This document shows, piece by piece, positions 8,972-19,279 of a DNA stretch of 64,000 nt. The notes beneath the pieces were generated by a model. It was not told the origin of the DNA and made no database searches. It worked only from the letters and a program-made list of their open reading frames with translations. Origin of the DNA: Dictyobacter formicarum (GTDB lineage Bacteria > Chloroflexota > Ktedonobacteria > Ktedonobacterales > Ktedonobacteraceae); assembly GCF_016587435.1 (NCBI RefSeq), contig NZ_BNJJ01000020.1, forward strand, positions 109,918 through 173,917, written 5' to 3'. The translations under genes were made by a program, and so were the position numbers. Position 1 is the first letter of the stretch. Each line of letters opens with the position of its first letter.

Positions 8972-9655
8972 CTATTTCACAACAAACTTATATCCAATAC
9001 CTCGCACTGATACAATGTATTGAGGCCGATCGGGATCAACCTCCAATTTCATACGTAAACGACGTATGTATACATCTACGATGTTACTATTATTTTCATT
9101 ATCATTCCAGACATCAGCCAGTAACTGGTCCCTATTTACTACCTGACCAGAACTGGCCATCAAAACTCGTAACACCTGCATCTCAGTAGGAGTCAAAGTA
9201 ATTGGGGCACGTCCCCCCACTACAACTTTCAGCTCAGCTGGAAACAGCTCGATCGCTCCCCCACGAATACTTTGATTACCCACTTTTCCATTTTTCTTGA
9301 TACGCCGCATGACTGCCTGTACACGAGCCACCAGTTCCTGGTGATTATAAGGCTTACAGATATAGTCATCTGCACCAATATTAAACCCATGTAGCTTTGC
9401 TTCAATCGTATCCTGGGCGGTCATAAAAATAAGTGGAATTTCGTAACCTTCTGAGCGCAATTTTTCTGAAAACTCGAAGCCACTAATATAGGGCATAGTA
9501 ACATCAAGTATCAGTAAATCCGGTTCACGTTTTTGAATCATTTGCATGGCTCCACGCGGGTTGTCGGCTGTTTCGACTTCGTATCCCTCTTTACTGAGTA
9601 CGAACTGCACCAGCGTGTTCGCAAACCGATCGTCATCAACGACAAGAATGTACAC
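8972..9655 (-). CDS. OmpR-family response regulator
   Basis: Regulator of 227 residues with a receiver domain and a winged-helix DNA-binding domain. The acidic pocket is in VVDDDR, phospho-acceptor D51 is in LILDVTMP, and the lysine is in YICKPYN. The C-terminal part has the OmpR pattern LTPTEMQVLRVL and RRLRMKLE. I chose the GTG at 9655, which is preceded by AGAGGGG at good spacing and begins directly before the first beta strand. An ATG at 9715 in the same frame would add 20 residues that do not fit the fold. It is the first gene of the pair with the PAS kinase. Confidence 0.92.
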   Translation of the reverse strand: MYILVVDDDRFANTLVQFVLSKEGYEVETADNPRGAMQMIQKREPDLLILDVTMPYISGFEFSEKLRSEGYEIPLIFMTAQDTIEAKLHGFNIGADDYICKPYNHQELVARVQAVMRRIKKNGKVGNQSIRGGAIELFPAELKVVVGGRAPITLTPTEMQVLRVLMASSGQVVNRDQLLADVWNDNENNSNIVDVYIRRLRMKLEVDPDRPQYIVSVRGIGYKFVVK

Positions 9656-9936
9656 AGTTTTCCCCTCTTCTTGATACCTCAGTTTGCCGTGCACCCCCTG
9701 TAGATTAACTCTCAATAGATGGTAAGGCCATGGAAATCAGCATTATAGAGAACCTACGGGCATCAGGCTTAACCCGATGTATGGTGCCTGCGAAGGCACC
9801 TGTACTTAACAGTTTATGAGCGTATAAGAACCATTGGTGTATGTAGGGGGGAAACACACACCTCTGGTTCTATTGCGTATTGATACATTATTAATGAGTA
9901 ATATGTGTGTATGTTACACGTTCAATGCGTGTAGTG

Positions 9937-12003
9937 TCAAGATGAAACCTTTAATGCGCGTAATTTTTCCAATTGGATCATCAGGATGGCAATGTCCGCT
10001 GGTGTTACGCCCTCTACCCTCGAAGCCTGTCCCACAGTGCGAGGAAGGGTACGCATAAGCTTCTGGCGCGCCTCGGTACGTAGATGAGGAATGACCTGAT
10101 AATCGATAGCGTCAGGGATACGCATCTCCTCCAGGCGTTGAGTGCGGCGTACCAGTTGCTCTTGCTTACGGATGTAGTTCTCGTATTTGACCTGCAAGTC
10201 TACCTCTTCAGCAGCGTCCACTTCGAGGAGTGGTAGTTGTGCGGATCCAACGAAAGCGGCAGGATCTTCGGCGCTGGCGGCCCGCTCCTGTTCGACGCGT
10301 TGCTCCAGCCTGGCAACCTGCTGGTAGCACACCTCCGGTCGACGTAGTAGTTCACGCCCACTCATCATCTGACCAAGTGGTGCAATACCAATCTCTTGCG
10401 CGCAGGTCTCAACCAGCCGAGAAGAAGTAAAGCTGACATTATCCAGGCGGGCAAGCGCACTGGCAATAGCGGCCTTTTTCTGCACCACCTGGAAGTAGCG
10501 CTCTTCATCAATCAGACCCAGACGATAGGCATGCTCGCTCAGGCGCAAGTCGGCGCTATCTGGACGCAGCAAGAGACGATGCTCGGCGCGCGAGGTATGC
10601 AGGCGATAGGGCTCGCTCATAGGTCGCGTCACCAGATCATCGATCAGCACCCCGATATAGGCCTCATGGCGTCCCAACACAAATGCCTCTTCACCAGCCG
10701 CAGCCAGCGCTGCATTGATGCCAGCCATAATACCCTGAGCCGCCGCCTCCTCATAGCCAGAAGTCCCATTGATCTGACCGGCCAGGAAAAGTCCTTTTAC
10801 CGGTTTGGTCTGCATCGTCGGCAATAACTGATCGGGTGGCACATAATCATATTCAACCGCATACCCGACACGCATCATCTCGGCATGCTCCAGGCCGGGA
10901 ATCGAATGCAACATATCCAACTGCACATCTTCTGGCAGGCTGGTATTCATTCCCTGCACATAGATCTCACCGGTGCGCCATCCCTCGGGCTCCAGAAAAA
11001 TTTGGTGCGAAACTTTGTCCGCGAAGCGTACAATTTTGTCCTCGATCGAAGGGCAATAGCGGGGACCAATACCCTCGATCACACCCGTATAGAGGGGAGA
11101 ACGATGCAAGTTATCGCGGATAACCTGGTGGGTCCGTTCGGTCGTGCGTACCAGGTAACAGGGCAACTGAGGCCGCCAGCCATGCAAATCTTCACCGGTC
11201 ACGGGATAAACAGGATTCGGGCGTCCACCTGGTAGTTGAACATCTTCGTGAGCCGCACGGTCGCGCGAAAAGTAGAGTGGCACGCGGCTACCCGGCTGTG
11301 GCTCAGTCTTGCTATAGTCAACGGTCCGGGCATCGATACGCGGTGGAGTTCCGGTCTTAAAGCGCCGTACCTCCAACCCCAATGCCTGCAGGGAATTGGA
11401 GATACCCAGGGCCGGGCCCTCGCCAGCGCGGCCGCCTGGCTGTGTCTTTTCACCAACTACTAGCCGACCATTGATAAAGGTACCCGTCGTCAGAACGATT
11501 GAAGGAGCCTCGTAGCGCCAGCCATTATTGGTCACGACACCAGTCATCACCGGTCGACCATCGCTGCCGGTGTAGCTAAGCAGTTGTGCAATGGTTGCCT
11601 GTTTCAGCTCTAGATTGGGCTGGCTCTCTAACACAAACTTCATCGCCAGGCGATAAGCCTGTTTATCACATTGAGCACGCAGAGCTTGTACAGCGGGGCC
11701 CTTACTGGTATTTAGCATGCGTATTTGTATAAATGTGCGATCGGTATTGCGACCAATCTCGCCGCCCAGAGCGTCTATTTCTTTGATCAAATGGCCCTTG
11801 GCCGGACCGCCCATCGACGGATTGCAGGGCATCAAAGCCACACTGTCCAGATTCATGGTCAATAGCAGTGTCTTGCGACCCATACGAGCGCTGGCGAGTG
11901 CGGCTTCACAGCCAGCATGACCGGCTCCTACAACAATAACATCGTATCTACCCCGCACCAGCTGGTCGGGGAACATATTTTTGCTCTCTGTGCCGTTACT
12001 CAT
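9937..12003 (-). CDS. mnmG: tRNA uridine 5-carboxymethylaminomethyl modification enzyme MnmG (GidA)
   Basis: FAD enzyme of 688 residues that, with MnmE, modifies the wobble uridine of certain tRNAs. [10 protein letters not shown] at 26-35 is the FAD dinucleotide motif, and [12 protein letters not shown] and the TGTFINGRL block are diagnostic. The C-terminal helical domain that binds MnmE and tRNA ends in the family-typical [10 protein letters not shown]. Length is slightly above the usual 620-650, mainly at the N-terminus. The ATG at 12003 was preferred over a GTG at 12048 because it leaves a short leader before the FAD fold; ribosome sites are weak for both. mnmE is not in the window. Confidence 0.95.
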   Translation of the reverse strand: MSNGTESKNMFPDQLVRGRYDVIVVGAGHAGCEAALASARMGRKTLLLTMNLDSVALMPCNPSMGGPAKGHLIKEIDALGGEIGRNTDRTFIQIRMLNTSKGPAVQALRAQCDKQAYRLAMKFVLESQPNLELKQATIAQLLSYTGSDGRPVMTGVVTNNGWRYEAPSIVLTTGTFINGRLVVGEKTQPGGRAGEGPALGISNSLQALGLEVRRFKTGTPPRIDARTVDYSKTEPQPGSRVPLYFSRDRAAHEDVQLPGGRPNPVYPVTGEDLHGWRPQLPCYLVRTTERTHQVIRDNLHRSPLYTGVIEGIGPRYCPSIEDKIVRFADKVSHQIFLEPEGWRTGEIYVQGMNTSLPEDVQLDMLHSIPGLEHAEMMRVGYAVEYDYVPPDQLLPTMQTKPVKGLFLAGQINGTSGYEEAAAQGIMAGINAALAAAGEEAFVLGRHEAYIGVLIDDLVTRPMSEPYRLHTSRAEHRLLLRPDSADLRLSEHAYRLGLIDEERYFQVVQKKAAIASALARLDNVSFTSSRLVETCAQEIGIAPLGQMMSGRELLRRPEVCYQQVARLEQRVEQERAASAEDPAAFVGSAQLPLLEVDAAEEVDLQVKYENYIRKQEQLVRRTQRLEEMRIPDAIDYQVIPHLRTEARQKLMRTLPRTVGQASRVEGVTPADIAILMIQLEKLRALKVSS

Positions 12004-12304
12004 AGTGGTTATACCTGGTTGATTCCTTATATATGAACGATTTTTCACTCCTGCACGACTCGTATTATGCCCTAGATACCTGCCCTCGTCAATATTAGAG
12101 GCAAGAAACTAGTATCTTCTACTAGAAAGCCCAAAACCAAGAAGACAGGCACCACTATTTCTTGTGTTATCTAACAGGTAAAATAGAGCGAACGACCCGA
12201 CAGGAAGAGGTAAAAAAACATAATGATCTTCAGAAACACCAAAACTCACGCCAAAAGTGATTGACGCGTAGGCTGAAGCATGGTACTATCAATATACCAA
12301 ATTC

Positions 12305-12387
12305 GGGGCGATGGCGGAATGGTAGACGCCGGAGACTTAAAATCTCCTGTCCGCAAGGACGTGAGGGTTCGACTCCCTCTCGCCCCA
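12305..12387 (+). tRNA. tRNA-Leu (anticodon UAA)
   Basis: An 83-base cloverleaf. The acceptor arms GGGGCGA (12305-12311) and TCGCCCC (12380-12386) pair fully, with discriminator A at 12387. The anticodon stem GGAGA/TCTCC encloses the loop CTTAAAA, giving anticodon TAA. A long variable arm (TGTCCGCAAGGACG) marks it as a class II tRNA, and the T arm is GAGGGTTCGACTCCCTC. CCA is not encoded, so it must be added after transcription. Confidence 0.97.
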
Positions 12388-12997
12388 CTCTTCTCTACAA
12401 GCGCTTCACAACGTGCCTCAACCACAAAAATGTTCCCATCATGGCGCTACCGCCTCAGAGGTGTTTTTTCTGTTCCCGAAACGATATGTTTCGAGTGGTA
12501 AGGGACAAATTCGGGAAGAGTTTTTGTTATTATAATTTGATTGAGACAATTTATTACGTCTATACGATATAGGAAATAGAAATTGTTGTTTACTCCGATA
12601 CAGATCTGCTAGAGAATGAGCAGTGGACAATCAGTTGTGATCTCAGGCGTAGTGCTGACGAAAAGAAGAAAGCCTCAGTAGTTCAGCCTATCGGTTAAAG
12701 CCATCAGGTCTTTTATGAACATAGTGCGCTTAAAAATGAATATATGTTCACAAAATAATGGTGTATTGGCTATAAGTGGCGTGATTCCCTGTGAAATAAT
12801 GAAATTATTGTCACAAAAAAGGGTAAAAAAGACTGCATGAAGGTACTTTCCTCTTGCCACCAGTGACCTACTAGTGTTACACTTCAACAGAAGATTACAA
12901 CTTTTTTAGTCGCTGCTCGTAAATGAGCATAGAAGACGCAGTATATTCGTCCTCTTATGATCTGAATCGAGTTTTAAGAATAAATGAGCGGTGACAA
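12388..12997 (+). other. AT-rich gene-free stretch
   Basis: I see no supported gene in these 610 bases between the tRNA and the sigma factor. Open frames here are short and have no ribosome sites. A TATAAT-like box at 12531-12536 has no convincing -35. The last 100 bases should hold the sigma-factor promoter, which I cannot define. Confidence 0.6.
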
Positions 12998-13768
12998 ATG
13001 CTAGAATCAACTGTAAACGCTTCAAATATGCTGGGAGGGATGGGGGCTGGTTCGATCACGCAGCCGGCGCGTAAAACACGTCGTAGCCAGAGTAGTGGAA
13101 CGCTAACAGGTGCAGCGGGTGTACAGGGTATTGCTAATACTAGTGTGGCCAGCACCAAGACGAAGTCGGGTGCCATTGTGGAATCGATGAGCGACGCAGC
13201 GCTCGTCGAACTGGTACTCAATGGCGAACATGACCTTTTCGCTACGCTTGTTGAGCGCTATAAAGATGCCGTACAGAATCTCGCGTATCGTATGCTCGGG
13301 AATGTCACGGAAGCTGAAGATGTGACGCAGGAAACGTTTGTGCGGGCCTATACACAGCTCGCTACATATAAATCTGCGCATAAGTTCAGTACATGGTTGC
13401 TTTCGATTGCTTCCCACCTGGCTATTGATCAACTGCGTCGACGACGCTTCCTGGCCTTACCACTCGAAGACGTACCTTTTTTAGAGTGGATTGTGGATGT
13501 AGGTGTCAGCCCTGAGCAATCAGCTTTACAGGGTGAGCAGCAGGACGAAATACAAACGTATTTGCAACGCCTGCCGAGTAAATACCGGGCAGTCATTGTG
13601 CTGCGTTACTGGTATGATTTTTCATATGAAGAGATCGCCAACGCGTTAAAATTAACGCCGGCTCTGGTAAAAGCGCGTTTACACCGTGCTCGCGAATTAT
13701 TGGCCCGCTATATGCAACAAAAAACTTCCAATGAGGAGGGACCAATCGATGCGCTGCCGCGACGCTAA
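12998..13768 (+). CDS. ECF-type RNA polymerase sigma factor
   Basis: Sigma-70 family factor of 256 residues. The first 60 or so residues are a low-complexity extension. Region 2 follows (FATLVERY ... GNVTEAEDVTQETFVRAY ... KFSTWLLSIA), then region 4 (LPSKYRAVIVLRYWYDFSYEEIA and a helix-turn-helix ending in KARLHRARE). Sigma regions 1 and 3 are missing, as in ECF factors. The end of the gene overlaps the start of the anti-sigma gene by 20 bases. An ATG with a GAGCGGTG site begins the frame; a start further in would shorten only the extension. Confidence 0.9.
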   Translation: MLESTVNASNMLGGMGAGSITQPARKTRRSQSSGTLTGAAGVQGIANTSVASTKTKSGAIVESMSDAALVELVLNGEHDLFATLVERYKDAVQNLAYRMLGNVTEAEDVTQETFVRAYTQLATYKSAHKFSTWLLSIASHLAIDQLRRRRFLALPLEDVPFLEWIVDVGVSPEQSALQGEQQDEIQTYLQRLPSKYRAVIVLRYWYDFSYEEIANALKLTPALVKARLHRARELLARYMQQKTSNEEGPIDALPRR

Positions 13769-14336
13769 AAAATGGCTGAGCGCTCAGCGTGATGGCGAAT
13801 TGGAAGCGTCGCACGCCAAAGCACTCCAGGAGCACCTCGCCCGATGTGCTTCTTGCTATGCTTTTGTGCAAGAGCAGCAACGCATAGATACCATGTTTGG
13901 TTCGTCAAGTCTTCGTGTTCGTCAATCCGAAACCTCATTGGTACGTCCGGCCAGCGTTTCAACCGATCAAATCATGCGAGCAATCCAGCAACAAAAGCAG
14001 ATTACCCATCAGCTTGAGGATCTGCGCCAACGGCAGCAGTCGCGTGTGGCACGTATGCGCACTGCTGGCGCTGTTAGCGCTGCATTAGGCCTCCTCACAT
14101 TGAGCAGCATTCCACTCTTGTTTCTGGTCATGACGATTCTTCAAACTGATCTTGCACTCAAAACACTTTCCCTCTTCAATGGTGTCATTGACGCAGGCAT
14201 TGTGCTAGGTGAATATATCCAAACCGGGTTAACCCTCGTCACTCGCGATAACTTGCTGCTGTCAGGGCTTGCATTCGCAGTGGTCGTCATGATGGGGATG
14301 TGGCTTCGCCTGATGCGCTCTCCACAAGAAGCGTAA
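13749..14336 (+). CDS. Membrane zinc-type anti-sigma factor
   Basis: Protein of 195 residues. The N-terminal zinc anti-sigma motif is H29-x3-C33-x2-C36 with an additional C3. Two hydrophobic helices follow near residues 108-132 and 166-184. Such proteins hold their ECF sigma factor at the membrane until a signal arrives. The ATG at 13749 is preceded by AGGAGGG with a 9-base spacer and lies inside the sigma gene, so the pair is translationally coupled. The helix-rich stretch at 75-105 is probably a coiled coil. Confidence 0.88.
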   Translation: MRCRDAKKWLSAQRDGELEASHAKALQEHLARCASCYAFVQEQQRIDTMFGSSSLRVRQSETSLVRPASVSTDQIMRAIQQQKQITHQLEDLRQRQQSRVARMRTAGAVSAALGLLTLSSIPLLFLVMTILQTDLALKTLSLFNGVIDAGIVLGEYIQTGLTLVTRDNLLLSGLAFAVVVMMGMWLRLMRSPQEA

Positions 14337-14383
14337 GCAGCGAAGGTCATGGTCAGATGGTGACCATGATAGGGGGTTCTAGT

Positions 14384-15382
14384 ATGCGAAAGGTCTCTCG
14401 AAGACAACGATTCATGTTCTTGCTGCCGGGTCTTGTACTCTTAGCAGCATTCTTGATAAGCGGTGGAGTAGAGGCACTAACAACTGGCGTTCCTACGGCA
14501 TCGGCACATGGGGCAAATGATCACCTGGTAGCACAGGCGGCTCAGCCTCAAGAGGACTGCATTGGGGAACAACGCAAACCCAGTTTCAGAAGTGCTGTAG
14601 TGGTGAGTAAAGGAGACGTGGTATGTGGAGATTTGACTTCATTCGGGGGTAATGTCACCATCCATGGTGAAGTCAAAGGCGACGTGATGGTCATTGGTGG
14701 AAATATGGTTATCGATGGTGGGGTCGACGGGAACGTGACCCTTTACGGTGGCAACCTCAGTTTTTCCCCTGGCGCACACGTCAATGGAGACATTCATGTT
14801 TGTGGAGGTCAACGGTACAAAGAAGCCAACTTACTTCTTCATGGAAGCTACTTTGGCTGTCCAACTGGCGTCGTTGACATGCTTGGAAGTGATGCGGGAG
14901 TTCAGTTTCGTTTCTGGTATATTGTGACATGGGTCTTGTTGGGGATGTTACTTACCACCTTGTTACCAGAACATGTCATGATGGTTCTAACGACGATAAA
15001 ACATAAGGCGCGGCGAAGCTTCGCCCTGGGGCTGCTAAGCATTCTGCTTGCACCGGCTATTTTTGCTGTCTTGCTTGCACTTATCATTCCTATTCCGCTG
15101 GCAATTCTGGTCGCAGTCGGACTCATTGCAGCCTGGGCACTCGGATTGGTTGCCACTGGTTGGATTATCGGGAACTGGATCGTGCAGCGCATTCTTCCTC
15201 ATTACGATACGCGCCTGGTGCAAATCGGCGTTGGTATGGCGATACTGGCTCTGTTTGGATCGTTGCCTTACATTGGCTGGGTCGTCAATATTGGAGTAGG
15301 GATTCTGGGGGTCGGGGCAGTCTTTTTAAGTCGCTTTGGGACGCGGCTCTATGGCTCTCCGAAACAACCGCTCTCCTGGTAA
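14384..15382 (+). CDS. Bactofilin-like (polymer-forming) domain membrane protein
   Basis: Protein of 332 residues. It starts with a hydrophobic signal or anchor (about 10-30, with ASA at 39-41 as a possible cleavage site). Residues 76-141 form short beta-helix repeats (GDVVCGDL, GGNVTIHGEVKGDV, GGNMVIDGGVDGNV, GGNLSF) as in the polymer-forming bactofilin fold, followed by about four membrane helices from 163 to 320. The ATG is preceded by AGGGGG. It lies 47 bases after the anti-sigma gene and probably belongs to the sigma operon, pointing to an envelope-stress or cell-shape role. Confidence 0.8.
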   Translation: MRKVSRRQRFMFLLPGLVLLAAFLISGGVEALTTGVPTASAHGANDHLVAQAAQPQEDCIGEQRKPSFRSAVVVSKGDVVCGDLTSFGGNVTIHGEVKGDVMVIGGNMVIDGGVDGNVTLYGGNLSFSPGAHVNGDIHVCGGQRYKEANLLLHGSYFGCPTGVVDMLGSDAGVQFRFWYIVTWVLLGMLLTTLLPEHVMMVLTTIKHKARRSFALGLLSILLAPAIFAVLLALIIPIPLAILVAVGLIAAWALGLVATGWIIGNWIVQRILPHYDTRLVQIGVGMAILALFGSLPYIGWVVNIGVGILGVGAVFLSRFGTRLYGSPKQPLSW

Positions 15383-15572
15383 AATCAGGCACACATGCAA
15401 GGATGCTTCTGCTTGCTATGAGCTGATGCTCAATTATTTATCGGTATCCTTCAACATGCGAGACTCCATTGTTGGGGCTATGTAGTAGTAAGAATTGAAA
15501 GACACAAAAACGCTGGAAAGAGGGGGCGGACATTAACGACAGAACCTGTCGTCAGGTGCCGCCGAGGTGAAC

Positions 15573-16934
15573 ATGAGTATTGATGTTGAACTTACAGACC
15601 TTGCCTACGGAGGAGACGCCGTAGGCCGCTATGAGGGACGCGTCTTGTTTGTTCCTGGAGGAATTCCGGGTGAACGGGTACGCGTAGAGATTGTTGAGGA
15701 ACGGCGCGGACATGCACGTGCAGAGCTCCTGGAAATCCTTCGCCCTGCTCCTGAGAGGGTCGAACCGGCTTATCCACAACTTACCGATAGTGGATGCCAG
15801 TGGCAACATATCGCGTATCCTGCACAGTTGACCTGGAAGGCTCATATTGTGCGTCAATTGCTGGTTCGCATTGGCAAACAGCCAGACGCACTTGTTCATC
15901 CAACCATTGGTATGCCAGCCAACGTTCCACCCTGGCATTATCGTAATTATGCTGTATTTACGGTGGGAACGGCGGGCGAGATCGGTTTTAAATTGACCGA
16001 TAGCCATGATGTGCAGGACCTGGAAGAGTGTGGCCTATTGCATCCTGCATTGGACCAGGTCTATCAATTAGTACGCCGGAAACTGATCGATTATTTTGGT
16101 GACACTCTCGGTCAGATGCTGCAAAGCGTAACCATTCGCGGTGCCATTGGGGCGGTCAGCAATTCCGCCACGGGTATCGCACCCAACGCCGTCAAGGCAG
16201 TGCCAACCCTGCTCATTTTAAATGCACGCCCTGGCTCGATGATGGAGAACCCACATCAACTGGCGCAGGAGTTAATGACGATTGCACCGGGTATTGTGGG
16301 GGTGATTATTGAGCGCGTCGGTGGACGTTATGGACGCGTCTTTGTCGGACAGGAATTCTTGACGGATGTTGTGCTGGGAAGGCGTTTCCGTATTTCAGCG
16401 GATTCATTCTTCCAGGTCAATCCAATCCAGACATCGGTCCTGGTTGAGCGAGCAATGGCGGCTCTTGAGCCACAACGCCATGAGGTAGTGCTGGATGGTT
16501 ACAGTGGCGTTGGACTCTTTTCAACCTTCCTGGCCTCGCAGTGCGCCCGCGTGATTGCCGTTGAGTCACAACCCAGTGCAGTCATGGATGCGCGCGCTGG
16601 CTGCGCTTTGAATAATCAGAATAACATTACGGCCCTGGAAGGAACGCTGGAGCGTATTCTTAATCAGTTGCACTATCGGCGCGAGCGTATCGATATTGCC
16701 CTGGTTGATCCTCCACGAGCTGGTTGCCATCCCAAGGCGCTGCAGGCACTACAAACCATGGCTCCACGCGCTATCTGCTATGTCTCGTGTGATCCCAGCA
16801 CGCTGGCCCGCGATATCGCTACCCTGTGCTCTGGTGGACGCTATCGCCTGGTCTCAGCCCAGCCAGTAGATATGTTCCCTCAGACCTATCACATTGAGAG
16901 CGTCGCCCTGCTGGTGCGCGCAGGTAAGTGGTAG
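15573..16934 (+). CDS. RlmD/TrmA-family RNA uracil-C5 methyltransferase
   Basis: SAM enzyme of 453 residues that methylates C5 of uracil in rRNA or tRNA. An N-terminal TRAM RNA-binding domain spans about 1-58. The catalytic core has DGYSGVGLFS for SAM binding, DPPRAGC, and the nucleophile C406 in YVSCDPSTLARD. The four-cysteine Fe-S motif of classical RlmD is reduced here to a single C75 (SGCQWQHI), so this homologue probably carries no cluster. The ATG at 15573 follows GAGGTG; a GTG six bases earlier is also possible. Exact RNA target is not readable from the sequence. Confidence 0.88.
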   Translation: MSIDVELTDLAYGGDAVGRYEGRVLFVPGGIPGERVRVEIVEERRGHARAELLEILRPAPERVEPAYPQLTDSGCQWQHIAYPAQLTWKAHIVRQLLVRIGKQPDALVHPTIGMPANVPPWHYRNYAVFTVGTAGEIGFKLTDSHDVQDLEECGLLHPALDQVYQLVRRKLIDYFGDTLGQMLQSVTIRGAIGAVSNSATGIAPNAVKAVPTLLILNARPGSMMENPHQLAQELMTIAPGIVGVIIERVGGRYGRVFVGQEFLTDVVLGRRFRISADSFFQVNPIQTSVLVERAMAALEPQRHEVVLDGYSGVGLFSTFLASQCARVIAVESQPSAVMDARAGCALNNQNNITALEGTLERILNQLHYRRERIDIALVDPPRAGCHPKALQALQTMAPRAICYVSCDPSTLARDIATLCSGGRYRLVSAQPVDMFPQTYHIESVALLVRAGKW

Positions 16935-17004
16935 ATGTGAGCACCAGAGGTGCGGAAACATAGTTACATTTATTGGCGCACCAAAGGTGCAAATATATGA
17001 CTTA

Positions 17005-17052
17005 TTCTATGGGGCAAAACGAGCGACATGTCGCTCGTTTTGCCCTATAGAA
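17005..17052. repeat. 48-bp near-perfect palindrome at a convergent gene junction
   Basis: Arms of 24 bases (17005-17028 and 17029-17052) with one mismatch and no spacer. It lies between the ends of the RNA methyltransferase (+) and the PH-domain gene (-). No T-run follows on the plus strand, so it is not a textbook terminator. Two small GCACC-N3-GGTGC hairpins lie just upstream at about 16940 and 16979. Confidence 0.85.
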
Positions 17053-17072
17053 AAAAACAGCTCAGGCGCACA

Positions 17073-18680
17073 TTAAATGGAATCTACCAGGGTTGGCCGT
17101 TTACTCAAAACGATCTCGATCTGACTTCCCTTCTCCATAACAGTACCGGGAGGGGGACTCTGCTGAATCACCAGCCCCGGCGGAATATTGGGACTATCAA
17201 CCGCTTCGCCCCGCACAACCACATCCAGGCCATATTCTTTAGCACAGCCCATCGCATCGAATAGATCCAGGTTTTTTAGATTGGGGGCACCAACACGCTG
17301 ATCGGTCTCCTCCAGTTTGCTAACCACAGTACTAAACCAGTTATATAAAACGTGCTTCTCTTCATTCTCCCGCTTCGCGGCATCAGCTTTTTCTTTGTGC
17401 GACTTGATGCCCAGCACCTCATCCTGTAACGTAAAAGGATGGTCCACATAGGAAAGTATCACGTCAGGATTGTTGCCGGGCGTTTCAATGTAGACGTGTC
17501 CCACATCAAAGAAACGAGCAAGCACACCAGGCACTTTCACGCGAATATCGCGAATACTCTTATATTCCACTTCCAGGCTGGTCTCGAAGAAAAGACCATA
17601 GTGGCGCTCAATATCGATAATGCGGCGATTAGTGAGAATATAGACGTCATCGACGAAATTGGTGTAAATCAGGAAGATAGCCACCAACAAGCCTAAGAGC
17701 ACCATCCCCATGAAGGTCCACCAGTATTGCCAGATGGAATAGGGAATCAGGCCGGTTCCGGGAGCAAACAGGGTAACAGGAGCCAGCAGCACTAGCAAGC
17801 TCAGCGGTAGCGCCAGGTTGCGCCACAGCACATATTGTGAACGCTGGATATACATAACAGTATATTCGCCTGAAACATAGCGTACATCGCAAGGTAGGCG
17901 CAAAATGCCGCCAAAAGTGCGACGTGGTCCCAGGAAACGCCCATTGTCACCACGAATAGGCGGAAGATCCTCATCCGCATTGGGCAATTTGGGAACTTCT
18001 TTTCCTTTGGCCAGCGATTTGAGAACAGCCGCTAGCTGGGGATCGCGCGGCTCAGGGGGAGTTGGAGGCTTTGGCTTTTTCGCCTTGATCTCGGTCGATA
18101 TACCCAGAATAGCATCACGGACGGCCTTGGGTCTCGGCACCTCGCGGATATATAGATCACCACCGGCCAGGTATACATGCACCGTGCCAAAGTTGAGCAG
18201 GTGACCGGGCATCGTGTCGATGCCAATACCAACCTGCTCAACCTTTTCAATGGGAGTCTGCTGGCGTGTAGGCTCTAATAAGCCGCGCGCATTGATGATG
18301 CGTCGATCAGTAATGATATAGGTCTCATACCACCAGCCAATCAGATGCCGATAAAGGAACCACACGCCAGTCACCAGCGTCGCCACAATAGCCATAATCT
18401 CCAGTATAATCCAGAGAGATGAAAAAGCAGGATAGGTCACAGCGGTAAAGCTAACCGCAATAATCGCCAGGGCGGAAAGCAAAAATGGCCACGCCGGCTG
18501 CATTAAAAACCACCAGTGTCTACGTACAACCATCAATACATTCTCGCCCGGCTGCTGCCCGGGAAATCGCCAGCGCCGATCAGATCCACGCCTTAATGGC
18601 GCCAAGCTAAAGCGACGTCGTACCGAACTTATGGGGTTTCCCAGCAGTGTCGTGGTCGTTTTTTTGGGTTTTTCAGCCAT
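17073..18680 (-). CDS. Membrane protein with two bacterial PH domains and a C-terminal PASTA domain
   Basis: Protein of 535 residues. Two TM pairs (about 58-80 with 88-110, and about 300-322 with 330-352) each precede a bPH2 domain with the pattern [16 protein letters not shown] and [16 protein letters not shown]. The C-terminus (about 462-530) reads as a PASTA repeat, with the typical Q-x-P-P-P-G-T-V near its end. By the simplest topology both PH domains and the PASTA repeat are cytoplasmic, which is odd because PASTA repeats normally sit outside the cell and bind muropeptides. The function is unknown. Lies 44 bases downstream of the CvpA-like gene on the same strand. Confidence 0.78.
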   Translation of the reverse strand: MAEKPKKTTTTLLGNPISSVRRRFSLAPLRRGSDRRWRFPGQQPGENVLMVVRRHWWFLMQPAWPFLLSALAIIAVSFTAVTYPAFSSLWIILEIMAIVATLVTGVWFLYRHLIGWWYETYIITDRRIINARGLLEPTRQQTPIEKVEQVGIGIDTMPGHLLNFGTVHVYLAGGDLYIREVPRPKAVRDAILGISTEIKAKKPKPPTPPEPRDPQLAAVLKSLAKGKEVPKLPNADEDLPPIRGDNGRFLGPRRTFGGILRLPCDVRYVSGEYTVMYIQRSQYVLWRNLALPLSLLVLLAPVTLFAPGTGLIPYSIWQYWWTFMGMVLLGLLVAIFLIYTNFVDDVYILTNRRIIDIERHYGLFFETSLEVEYKSIRDIRVKVPGVLARFFDVGHVYIETPGNNPDVILSYVDHPFTLQDEVLGIKSHKEKADAAKRENEEKHVLYNWFSTVVSKLEETDQRVGAPNLKNLDLFDAMGCAKEYGLDVVVRGEAVDSPNIPPGLVIQQSPPPGTVMEKGSQIEIVLSKRPTLVDSI

Positions 18681-18724
18681 TCAGTCACCTCAACGGTCAG
18701 CATGGTGTTCGGAACACCATTCCT

Positions 18725-19279
18725 CTATTTTTTGGCAGCTGTCCTGCGTGAGGCAATCACCGCCACCACAATGGCAATTATTGCAATAAAGAAAATAATC
18801 GCCACGTAATTTAAGGGATCAGGTGATTGAACATCAACCGACACAGTTGAACGGCCACCAATTGTTTTAAAGTAATTACTTAAATAACCCAACACAAAAG
18901 CCCCCGAAATGACCGCGGGCACGATACCTATAAAACGTTCATGAGGACTGTATGGTCGAGGGAAAGCTTTATTTCCTATATAGTAGCCCAGGGCCACCAT
19001 AGCAGCAAAAATAATCAAGGACCATAATGGTCCACCTAAAAAGCCTCCTACCGAGGTTGTCTGGGTCTGGCTGGTACCAGCAGCATAGCCAATTACAGCA
19101 GGCAAACGGCCTATGAAAGATCCAACGGCATTGCTGGTATCTTGATGGACGAGGAAGGTCGCTAATAAGATAAACACCAGTGAAACAAGCTCACGCCGCC
19201 AACCACGTTGAAATCCGGCGACAATAAAGATCAAGATAGCGACAAAGAAGCACTGTTGTTCCGTGAATGGTAATGACAT
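18725..19279 (-). CDS. CvpA-like membrane protein
   Basis: Protein of 184 residues with four membrane helices (about 10-27, 30-48, 85-103 and 148-176), and the GFQRGWRRELVSLV stretch typical of CvpA/colicin V production family proteins after the first helix. The family is of uncertain function. The gene is divergent from gyrA and upstream of the PH/PASTA gene, possibly in one transcript. The similarity is general, so other small membrane families are possible. Confidence 0.6.
   Translation of the reverse strand: MSLPFTEQQCFFVAILIFIVAGFQRGWRRELVSLVFILLATFLVHQDTSNAVGSFIGRLPAVIGYAAGTSQTQTTSVGGFLGGPLWSLIIFAAMVALGYYIGNKAFPRPYSPHERFIGIVPAVISGAFVLGYLSNYFKTIGGRSTVSVDVQSPDPLNYVAIIFFIAIIAIVVAVIASRRTAAKK

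Noticed and set aside
12261..12572. 103-codon frame across the tRNA gene
   Set aside because: It overlaps a complete tRNA-Leu and has no ribosome site.
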